From assembly GCA_002314465.1 (NCBI GenBank), contig DCGA01000015.1, positions 2,509 through 9,413 on the forward strand: DNA of 6,905 bases, read 5' to 3'. Both the position numbers and the translations under genes were made by a program. The notes beneath the pieces were generated by a model. That model worked only from the letters and a program-made list of their open reading frames with translations, had not been told where the DNA came from and searched no databases. The DNA is from a bacterium UBA1790. Its GTDB lineage: Bacteria > Bacteroidota > Bacteroidia > Bacteroidales > Muribaculaceae. Below are positions 1-4,894 of the stretch, piece after piece. The number at the start of each line of letters is the position of its first letter. Position 1 is the stretch's first letter.

Positions 1-1053
1 ACCTATGGTGGCGCAAGCGAACTCGACTCACACCGTCTCTTTGACCACACCACACAGGTGGGTGCAGCCTACCTGAGCTACAGTTACAGCCGCGGCAAGT
101 GGTCGACCCGTGCCGGAATGCGCTACGAGTTCTCACACCTGCAGGCCGAGTTCCCCGACGGCAGCGAGAGCAAGTACCACCGCAACCTGAGCGACTGGGT
201 ACCCAACCTGTCACTGGAATACAAGCCCGACTGGGCCAACAGTTACAAGCTGTCGTTCTCGACCAGCATACAGCGTCCCGGTATCACATACCTTAACCCC
301 ACCGTGACCGAAGACCCCCTTACCAAGACCTTCGGTAACGCACATCTGGAGAGTGCACGCCAGTATGACCTGAGTTTCACCTACATGCATATAGGCGCCA
401 AACTCACCTACAACATCTCACCCTCGGTAATCTGGAGCAACAACGAGATAATCGGGGTTCAGTATCTCGAGGCAGGCAAGACCGTATCGACCTATGAGAA
501 CGCAATGAAAGGTTGCCGCATAGGCATGAGCGCATTTGCACAGTGGGCAGTGGGAGCCAAGACCAGCCTCATGTTCAACGGAAACGTGGGTTATGACATC
601 AACAAGAGCGACATGCTCGGCCTTGAGAACAAGCGCGTGAGTGCATTTGTTTACTCGCAGCTCACACAGGTACTGCCCTGGCAGTTGCGCCTGGGTGCCG
701 GCGGAGGATTCTGGATAGGAGGTGCACAAGGCCTCTACGGATACTCAAACGGCAGCGGATTCTACAACCTGTCGCTCCAGCGCTCATTCCTCAAGGAAGA
801 CCGCCTCACAGTACAACTTAAGGCAAGCAACTTCTTGAGTAGCAAGTTTATGTCGATGAAGAGCTATACCACCCAGGGCGACTACACAGGCTACACCAAG
901 GGTTTGTGGCCCGGCCGCTCGATAGGCATCAACGTGAGCTACCGCTTCGGTTCGCTCAAGGCCCGCGTGAAGAAGACCAACACCACCATCGAGAACAACG
1001 ACATGGTGGGTGGCTCGAGCAAAGGCGGCTCAAGCAACGAAGGACAAAAATAA
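1..1053 (+). CDS. Outer-membrane beta-barrel protein, C-terminal part (TonB-dependent receptor-like)
   Basis: The frame is open from the first base, so the start lies outside the window; 350 residues are visible. They form the alternating aromatic/polar strands of an outer-membrane barrel with many Tyr, Asn, Ser and Gly, for example around SLEYKPDWANSYKLSFS and LSFTYMHIGAKLTYNISPS. The segment SIQRPGITYLNPTV and the end RSIGINVSYRFGSLK match the C-terminal barrel of the Bacteroidota outer membrane beta-barrel family related to TonB-dependent receptors (OMP_b-brl_3 type). A charged tail rich in Gly and Ser (about 30 residues, ending GGSSNEGQK) follows the last strand, as is common in these Bacteroidales proteins. 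It should sit in the outer membrane, with the plug and any carboxypeptidase-like N-terminal domain upstream of the window. The substrate cannot be told: no SusD-like partner is visible, and the following DNA is a terminator. The family call is firm; a specific transport role is not. Confidence 0.88.
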   Translation, partial: TYGGASELDSHRLFDHTTQVGAAYLSYSYSRGKWSTRAGMRYEFSHLQAEFPDGSESKYHRNLSDWVPNLSLEYKPDWANSYKLSFSTSIQRPGITYLNPTVTEDPLTKTFGNAHLESARQYDLSFTYMHIGAKLTYNISPSVIWSNNEIIGVQYLEAGKTVSTYENAMKGCRIGMSAFAQWAVGAKTSLMFNGNVGYDINKSDMLGLENKRVSAFVYSQLTQVLPWQLRLGAGGGFWIGGAQGLYGYSNGSGFYNLSLQRSFLKEDRLTVQLKASNFLSSKFMSMKSYTTQGDYTGYTKGLWPGRSIGINVSYRFGSLKARVKKTNTTIENNDMVGGSSKGGSSNEGQK

Positions 1054-1088
1054 TACATAAAATAATTTAGTTTTAATAAAAAATGAAC

Positions 1089-1118
1089 GAGGGCGCGGCT
1101 TAGCCCACCCCTCATTTT
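1089..1118 (+). terminator. Imperfect stem-loop downstream of the barrel gene
   Basis: GAGGG (1089-1093) pairs with CCCTC (1109-1113). Inside, after a 3+3 internal loop, GGC pairs with GCC around a TTA loop. The 3' side is followed by ATTTT. It lies 36 bases after the stop codon of the barrel gene. The U-run is short, so this is a weak terminator or a 3'-end stabilising hairpin; the stronger terminator follows at 1163. Confidence 0.4.
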
Positions 1119-1162
1119 CCCAAGAAATCATTATTACAGTAAGCAATTAATAGTTAGTGTGT

Positions 1163-1199
1163 GCAAGGCGGAGCCGTGATGGTCCCGCCTTGCTTTTTT
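1163..1199 (+). terminator. Rho-independent terminator
   Basis: A perfect 9-bp stem, GCAAGGCGG (1163-1171) with CCGCCTTGC (1185-1193), has a 13-base loop and is followed directly by six T (1194-1199). It reads on the plus strand and closes the transcript of the outer-membrane protein gene, 110 bases after its stop. No T-run lies on the other side, so it is not bidirectional. The next open frame begins at the end of its T-tract and would therefore have no promoter from this side. Confidence 0.85.
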
Positions 1200-1201
1200 G
1201 A

Positions 1202-2758
1202 TTGTTAGAGAAGAGCGAAGAAGGAAGCGACTCTGAACTCTATATGCGTGAACAGCAGAAAGAGGGCAAGAGTTTTGCATTCGTGGCTCGTAATTCTGCA
1301 AACTTTGATGAGAGATATAGAGATGTTGTAGAAAATGACGGGGCAGTAAACCCCGACATAGCAACTACTAAGTTTCCTATAGTCAAAATAAGTAAGCATC
1401 CGTTCAAAGGTACTGGTAAAAATGCTATAGAGGCTGCAAGAGAATGGGCATCAAAGAACCTTGTGGGTGAACATATTGCTCACAGGGGGACACCAGAAGA
1501 ATTTAAATATGTTATTGAAACAAATAACGAAGGCTACGATGATCCCATTGGAAAGATGCTATCAAGCAGTTCTACTAAGAAAAGCGAAAACTTAGGATTA
1601 CATATATCCACTCTTATGAATCTTGTTGAAATTATAGACAAGAGTAAAGAATGTTTCTATTATGCAGGAAAGAGAAAAATAGAAGGGGAGAGAGATAAAG
1701 GCAATGCTCTTGAACAAAATCCCACGATAATGCACGTTATGTACGCTGCAGTAAAATTGGAGGGAGAAGAACAATTGAGACGAGCAAGAATCTTAATCAA
1801 GGAGATTAAGGGTGATGAAAATGAACCCTATACATTTATAGTAGAAAAGGTCGACTTGCCTCAACGTGGTCCTTCAGCGGACGATGCACTAAGCAAGTCA
1901 ACCTTTATTTCGGGAACAAATTTACTTAGTGATATTGATATATCCAAATATACGTCAAAGAAATTGCTTGGTTCAAACGATTTAAATGATATAGAGAACA
2001 GTTCTTCAGACATTTATACCACTCCGACCCCACAAGAGGATGTGGCAAATATTACCAACAACAGCGAAGTTATTCCCACTGAAGATGTTGATAAAGGCAT
2101 TTATATCAATGTTGCCAACCAAGACTACATCGAGCAGATTCTCAATGGTGACAAGACAATAGAGACTCGCTTTGAGATTAAAGGTAAGGATGGCAAGGGT
2201 CCTTTGGATTCACTCGTAGGCAAGCGTGTTGCTTTGATTGCAACAGGCAACGGCAAACAGAAGGTGATGGGTTATGTAACTATTGCCGACAAAAAGTTGT
2301 ACGAGAATGAAGATGCTTTCCGTGCTGATGAGAACCAACATAAAGTAAGCGGCGGTGAGTATGATGTTGCCAATGGTAATGGCAGAAGAAAGATTGGATA
2401 TGTTTTAGAGAATCCTGTTCGTGAGGAAACTCCTTACGAAACTGAGGGTAACTCTGGACATACCATTCGTAACTCGCATATTGGTGCTAATGGTTCCAAG
2501 ACATTCTCCCACGTCACCCCCGAGCAGGACAAGGACTACCTTGATGCAGTAGAGAAGGGTGACACCAAGGCAGCCGAGCGCATGGTTCGTGATGCCGCAG
2601 CAAAGGCAATGCCAGAGATTACGGTGCCTCGTTGTATTTATAGACTTGCCGATGCTTATTTGCTGCCGTACTTGGTCTCAAACGCTTCGACCACATTGCG
2701 TAGCCTTGTGTCGAGCATTTCCAGGGCCTTTTCCCTGATTGATGCAGGAACACAGTAG
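1202..2758 (+). CDS. Fragment of a large phage/mobile-element polyvalent protein (LPD3-like and ASCH-like parts), probable remnant
   Basis: This is an open frame of 518 codons. The only start near the 5' end is TTG at 1202, directly after an in-frame TGA and the terminator; the first ATG is at 1244. I see no promoter and no ribosome site. About residues 45-225 (SKHPFKG, AIEAAREWASKNLVG, then NPTIMHVMYAAVKLEGE and YTFIVEKVDLP) resemble the LPD3-type nuclease-fold domain found inside giant polyvalent proteins of Bacteroidota phages and conjugative elements. Residues 299 to about 405 look like an ASCH/PUA-like domain (YIEQILNGDKTIETR, then VGKRVALIATG and VMGYVTIA). Residues 440-472 (DYLDAVEKGDTKAAERMV and on) match the linker that often precedes a C-terminal effector or ADP-ribosyltransferase-like domain. 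That domain is absent: after residue 472 the sequence is unrelated and becomes antisense to the neighbouring gene. The 5' two thirds are more AT-rich than the flanking genes. I read it as an internal piece cut at both ends, with expression doubtful. Domain names rest on resemblance from memory. Confidence 0.6.
   Translation: MLEKSEEGSDSELYMREQQKEGKSFAFVARNSANFDERYRDVVENDGAVNPDIATTKFPIVKISKHPFKGTGKNAIEAAREWASKNLVGEHIAHRGTPEEFKYVIETNNEGYDDPIGKMLSSSSTKKSENLGLHISTLMNLVEIIDKSKECFYYAGKRKIEGERDKGNALEQNPTIMHVMYAAVKLEGEEQLRRARILIKEIKGDENEPYTFIVEKVDLPQRGPSADDALSKSTFISGTNLLSDIDISKYTSKKLLGSNDLNDIENSSSDIYTTPTPQEDVANITNNSEVIPTEDVDKGIYINVANQDYIEQILNGDKTIETRFEIKGKDGKGPLDSLVGKRVALIATGNGKQKVMGYVTIADKKLYENEDAFRADENQHKVSGGEYDVANGNGRRKIGYVLENPVREETPYETEGNSGHTIRNSHIGANGSKTFSHVTPEQDKDYLDAVEKGDTKAAERMVRDAAAKAMPEITVPRCIYRLADAYLLPYLVSNASTTLRSLVSSISRAFSLIDAGTQ
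2612..2655. other. Probable 3' recombination junction of the polyvalent fragment
   Basis: Recognisable polyvalent-protein sequence stops near codon 472 (2615-2617). Some 38 bases later comes the stop codon of the convergent ADP-ribosylglycohydrolase gene. Codons 473-518 of the plus-strand frame therefore have no family meaning; most of them are the complement of the glycohydrolase C-terminus. No repeat, att-like core or insertion-sequence end is apparent at the junction. There is also no clear terminator for the glycohydrolase on the minus strand. Confidence 0.45.
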
Positions 2759-3456
2759 AATGCCTCGGCAATGCTGCCGGTGATGCAGCCAATGGTATCG
2801 CTGTCGCCGCCTATGCTAACGGCATTGCGCACGCAGTCTTCAAAGTCCTCACCCTCGAGGAAGCACACAATGGCCTGCGGCACACTCGCCTGACAGATGG
2901 CACCGTTGCCCCACTTGCTATGCCAGGCATAATCTTCACGCAACTGGTCACAGGTCATGTCGAGGCTATAGCCCATGCGCTCGACCGCCTCACGAATCTC
3001 CTGCTTGGTGGCACCGTTGCGAGCCATAAAAATGCACATGGCGGTCACCTGTGCGCCCAAAATGCCGTCGGGGTGGTCGTGTGTGCACTCGGCGCTCTGC
3101 TTGGCAGCCTCAAGAGTTTCATCGAGTGTGTCGAACGCCCACCCTACAGGGCCAACACGCATGGCACTGCCGTTTCCGCAACTACCATAGGGCTCATAGA
3201 TGCCTTGCGAGGCGCGTATGATCCATCCAACGAACGAACTTCCGTATCCACCCATGGGCCGGGGATAGTCTTGGGCAAAACTTGCATAGAATTTGTCAAC
3301 CAGTCCTCCGTCTAGCAACCACTGGGCTGTGGCACAAGTGAGGATGCTATCGTCGGTGAACGACATATCCTCGGTCATGAACTCAAATTCTTTACTCTTG
3401 ATGTTATCGAACTCGTAGACACTGCCCACGATGTCACCTATTATACTGCCTATCAT
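2656..3456 (-). CDS. ADP-ribosylglycohydrolase (ARH/DraG family)
   Basis: The 266-residue protein has the usual length of the compact bacterial ARH/DraG family. These soluble all-helical enzymes use two metal ions (usually Mg or Mn) to cut the N- or O-glycosidic bond of ADP-ribosylated proteins or related substrates, releasing ADP-ribose. The metal and active-site motifs are all present: GDIVGSVYEF (residues 7-16), FTDDS (33-37), GNGSAMR (94-100), HDHPDG (126-131) and SIGGDSDTIG (214-223). The Asp pairs D35/D36 and D218/D220 are the expected ligands, so the enzyme should be active. The gene lies downstream of and on the same strand as the NUDIX/winged-helix regulator, but a four-helix-bundle gene with repeat arrays now separates them. 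ATG at 3456 is the only sensible start, because the conserved GDIVGS motif begins six residues later. It has no Shine-Dalgarno; its leader is the AT-rich heptamer array. Its 3' end overlaps, antisense, the last 103 bases of the polyvalent fragment. The physiological target cannot be told. Confidence 0.93.
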   Translation of the reverse strand: MIGSIIGDIVGSVYEFDNIKSKEFEFMTEDMSFTDDSILTCATAQWLLDGGLVDKFYASFAQDYPRPMGGYGSSFVGWIIRASQGIYEPYGSCGNGSAMRVGPVGWAFDTLDETLEAAKQSAECTHDHPDGILGAQVTAMCIFMARNGATKQEIREAVERMGYSLDMTCDQLREDYAWHSKWGNGAICQASVPQAIVCFLEGEDFEDCVRNAVSIGGDSDTIGCITGSIAEAFYCVPASIREKALEMLDTRLRNVVEAFETKYGSK

Positions 3457-3460
3457 GAAT

Positions 3461-3523
3461 GTTTAATGTTTAAGGTTTAATGTTTAAGGTTGAGGGGTTA
3501 AGGGTTTGGGGTTAAGGGGTTAA
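3461..3523 (+). repeat. Left heptamer array (GTTTAAN), nine units
   Basis: A strict 7-base period runs from 3461. The units are GTTTAAT, GTTTAAG, GTTTAAT, GTTTAAG, GTTGAGG, GGTTAAG, GGTTTGG, GGTTAAG and GGGTTAA. The first four make an exact 14-base tandem duplication (3461-3474 and 3475-3488); later units grow richer in G. The array begins four bases upstream of the glycohydrolase ATG and lies between it and the four-helix-bundle gene. The array at 3935-3976 carries the same heptamer on the opposite strand, so the two form an inverted pair around that gene. Confidence 0.85.
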
Positions 3524-3531
3524 AGGGGGGG
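3494..3531 (+). other. G-quadruplex motif, telomere-like G-runs
   Basis: Five G-runs of at least three are separated by short loops: GGGG (3494-3497), TTAA, GGG (3502-3504), TTT, GGGG (3508-3511), TTAA, GGGG (3516-3519), TTAAA, and seven G (3525-3531). This meets the standard rule for an intramolecular G-quadruplex. The G-rich strand is the template for the leftward genes, and the site lies between the four-helix-bundle stop and the glycohydrolase start. Confidence 0.75.
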
Positions 3532-3540
3532 TACTGTTGC

Positions 3541-3921
3541 TCACTTGTGGGGTAATTGACGCTCATAAGAGGCTTTAAGGCCTGAGAGCATTTTAGAGAT
3601 CGATACTACGGTGACTCTTAGGCCGTCAACTTGGTTCGCATCAAGGTAGCCGAGGTCTTGAGCAACTTGAAGTTCGCTAAACACCTCTAGCAATGAGCCA
3701 TAAGCAATTTCAATAAAATGCATCTTTTCTTTTATTGAATTACGACCACACCCTTCAGCGATATTTGCTGTAATGGATACTGCTGCTCTTCGTATTTGGC
3801 TTGATAGTGCAAAGCGTTCTTCTGCAGGGAATGTTGATACCAATTTATACACATCCATAACGAAAGAACGGGATACTTGATATACATCCAACCTTTCAAA
3901 AGAAAAAACAACCTCGTTCAT
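3541..3921 (-). CDS. Four-helix-bundle protein (S23 / 23S rRNA intervening-sequence protein family)
   Basis: The 126-residue protein is the usual size for this family (TIGR02436 type), which includes proteins encoded within 23S rRNA intervening sequences and is related to the Avd accessory protein of diversity-generating retroelements. The family pattern is clear: FERLDVYQ near the N-terminus, FPAEERFALSSQIRRAAVSI (about residues 31-50), NIAEGCGR (53-60), FIEIAYGSLLEV (69-80), DLGYL, then SKMLSGL. Members form small helical bundles, usually pentamers, and are thought to bind nucleic acid; their cellular role is not established. I chose ATG at 3921 over the in-frame ATG at 3936 because GGAGG lies eight bases before it, and the earlier ATG is made partly from the repeat array. 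The gene is more AT-rich than its neighbours and is bracketed by inverted heptamer arrays. No 23S rRNA or reverse transcriptase is nearby, so it is a stand-alone copy. Confidence 0.92.
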   Translation of the reverse strand: MNEVVFSFERLDVYQVSRSFVMDVYKLVSTFPAEERFALSSQIRRAAVSITANIAEGCGRNSIKEKMHFIEIAYGSLLEVFSELQVAQDLGYLDANQVDGLRVTVVSISKMLSGLKASYERQLPHK

Positions 3922-3929
3922 AGTGCTAT

Positions 3930-3934
3930 CCTCC
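3930..3934 (-). promoter_or_regulatory. Shine-Dalgarno of the four-helix-bundle gene
   Basis: On the minus strand GGAGG stands eight bases before the ATG at 3921. Strong Shine-Dalgarno sequences are uncommon in Bacteroidota and none is seen before the other genes here. This one decides the start and sets the gene apart from its neighbours. It directly abuts the repeat array. Confidence 0.7.
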
Positions 3935-3976
3935 ATTAAACATTAAACAATAAACTATAAACCTTAAACCTTTATC
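3935..3976 (-). repeat. Right heptamer array (GTTTAAN on the minus strand), five units plus a degenerate sixth
   Basis: On the plus strand the units are ATTAAAC (3935-3941), ATTAAAC, AATAAAC, TATAAAC and CTTAAAC (3963-3969), then a degenerate CTTTATC (3970-3976) that runs into the stop codon of the NUDIX gene. The reverse complement, GTTTAAT GTTTAAT, matches the unit of the left array. The array fills the gap between the regulator's stop and the Shine-Dalgarno of the four-helix-bundle gene. Confidence 0.85.
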
Positions 3977-4736
3977 AGAATTCCAGGCGGAAGCCTTTTT
4001 CCTTTAGTTCGTTGTAAATGTCCTGGTTGAAGCGATAGAGGAAAGCCTCGCGTTTGGGAGTGGGGCGAGTTGTCTCGTCGAGTTGTGTCACGAGTTCGTA
4101 GTGCAGCATCTTCTTGGCAAAGTTGCGGCGGTCGAAGCGAACGTCAAGGATTGCCTCATACAGGCTCTGCAGCTGTCGCATGGTGAATTTTTCGGGCAGC
4201 AGGTCGAAGCCCACGGGTTCGAAGTGGATGCGCTCGCGCAGGCTCTTCTGCGCCTTGCGCAGTATGCGGTCGTGGTCGAAAGCCAACGGAGGCATCTCGT
4301 TGATGTCGTACCACATTGCGTTGCGTGCATCGTCGCCACCCTTTACCTCACGTATTTCGGTAAGGGCATAGAAAGCGATGGTGATGACACGCTCACGGGG
4401 GTCACGATGCGGCTCGCTGAAGGTATAGAACTGCTCGATATAGTTGGCCGAAAGACCGGTTTCCTCCCTTAGTTCGCGCAAAGCACCTTCCTCAGCACTC
4501 TCGTTCATCTGGACAAAGCCGCCAGGCAGCGCCCATTTGTCCTTGTAAGGCTCAATGCCACGCTGAATGAGCAGCACCTTGAGTTTGCCACATTCATGGT
4601 CGTAACCAAATATCACACAGTCGGTTGTGACAGCAGGGTGCGGGTATCTGTACCAATAGCCCTTAATGCCATTATACTCAACATTGTTTGCCACATTGGG
4701 GTTGCTGATTACCTCTTTATCTTTAACGTTTTTCAT
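3975..4736 (-). CDS. NUDIX-domain transcriptional regulator with C-terminal winged helix (NrtR/AraR type)
   Basis: The 253-residue protein has a NUDIX domain (about residues 33-170) followed by a winged-helix DNA-binding region (about 175-250). The NUDIX box is complete: G73, E79, R87-E88, E91-E92 and G94-L95 fit GX5EX7REUXEEXGU. The C-terminal part (FDLLPEKFTMRQLQSLYEAI, then DRRNFAKKML) is the conserved DNA-binding section of the NrtR/AraR group. Family members repress transcription and bind ligands in the NUDIX fold. NrtR controls NAD-related genes and responds to ADP-ribose; Bacteroides AraR responds to arabinose. Many regulators of this group have a decayed NUDIX box, so the intact one here leaves hydrolysis of ADP-ribose or a related nucleotide possible. 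The same-strand ADP-ribosylglycohydrolase favours an ADP-ribose or NAD link (inference). A promoter lies at 4757-4788, and an inverted repeat at 4740-4754 suggests autoregulation. A 30-residue N-terminal extension precedes the usual YPHPAVTTDCVIFG beginning. Start ATG at 4736. Confidence 0.88.
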   Translation of the reverse strand: MKNVKDKEVISNPNVANNVEYNGIKGYWYRYPHPAVTTDCVIFGYDHECGKLKVLLIQRGIEPYKDKWALPGGFVQMNESAEEGALRELREETGLSANYIEQFYTFSEPHRDPRERVITIAFYALTEIREVKGGDDARNAMWYDINEMPPLAFDHDRILRKAQKSLRERIHFEPVGFDLLPEKFTMRQLQSLYEAILDVRFDRRNFAKKMLHYELVTQLDETTRPTPKREAFLYRFNQDIYNELKEKGFRLEF

Positions 4737-4739
4737 ATT

Positions 4740-4754
4740 GTGTAAGTTTTACAC
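4740..4754 (-). promoter_or_regulatory. Candidate operator: perfect inverted repeat at the regulator's transcription start
   Basis: GTGTAA (4740-4745), GTT, then TTACAC (4749-4754) is a perfect 6-bp inverted repeat with a 3-base spacer. It lies between the -7 box of the leftward promoter and the ATG at 4736, covering the expected start of transcription. A dimeric repressor bound here would block initiation. The NUDIX/winged-helix protein encoded just downstream is the natural candidate. The arms are too short and too close to the ATG for an obvious transcription terminator. Confidence 0.5.
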
Positions 4755-4756
4755 TG

Positions 4757-4788
4757 CAAATATACAACAAAACTGAATTCAAACCAAA
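4757..4788 (-). promoter_or_regulatory. Bacteroidota sigma-ABfr-type promoter of the NUDIX regulator gene
   Basis: On the minus strand a -33 TTTG (complement of 4785-4788) is followed by exactly 20 bases and then TATATTTG (complement of 4757-4764). This fits the Bacteroides consensus TTTG, 19-21 bases, TAnnTTTG. Transcription should start a few bases further on, inside the inverted repeat, giving a leader of only about 15 bases before the ATG at 4736. Confidence 0.7.
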
Positions 4789-4869
4789 AACAATGGCAAA
4801 AAAAAGTCAATAACGGGTATGAAAAACCGATTTGGCGAGGAAAGATAGCGCTACATGCGTTTTTTTTAC

Positions 4870-4877
4870 TAAATTTG
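4870..4877 (+). promoter_or_regulatory. -7 element of the promoter of the transporter genes
   Basis: TAAATTTG is a perfect match to TAnnTTTG and stands 17 bases before the ATG at 4895, leaving a very short leader. No TTTG is found at the expected -33 distance. That position instead holds the palindrome TAGCGCTA (4846-4853) and a T-run (4860-4867). The placement of this box rules out translation from the in-frame TTG at 4832. Confidence 0.55.
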
Positions 4878-4894
4878 CGCGTTATTCAACTTCA

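Noticed and set aside
1202..2620. Insertion sequence or integrated phage
   Set aside because: No transposase, integrase, terminal inverted repeat or target duplication is visible; only one partial gene is present.
2920..3315. Plus-strand open frame of 131 codons inside the glycohydrolase gene
   Set aside because: It is antisense to a gene with complete catalytic motifs and resembles no protein family I know.
3541..3921. Avd accessory protein of a diversity-generating retroelement
   Set aside because: The fold family is related, but there is no reverse transcriptase, template repeat or variable repeat in the window.
3922..3936. Earlier ATG of the four-helix-bundle gene
   Set aside because: The ATG overlaps the repeat array and the GGAGG ribosome site, which points to ATG at 3921 instead.
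3461..3976. CRISPR-like array
   Set aside because: The 7-base units are directly tandem without unique spacers, and no cas genes are present.
4083..4472. Plus-strand open frame of 129 codons inside the NUDIX regulator gene
   Set aside because: It is a complement of a well-supported coding region with no family resemblance.
4846..4853. TAGCGCTA palindrome as an operator for the transporter genes
   Set aside because: Its position is suggestive, but 8 bases is too short to call without conservation data.
4832..4894. TTG start that would add 21 residues to the ThrE-family protein
   Set aside because: It lies upstream of the TAAATTTG promoter element at 4870, and the extra residues do not resemble the family.
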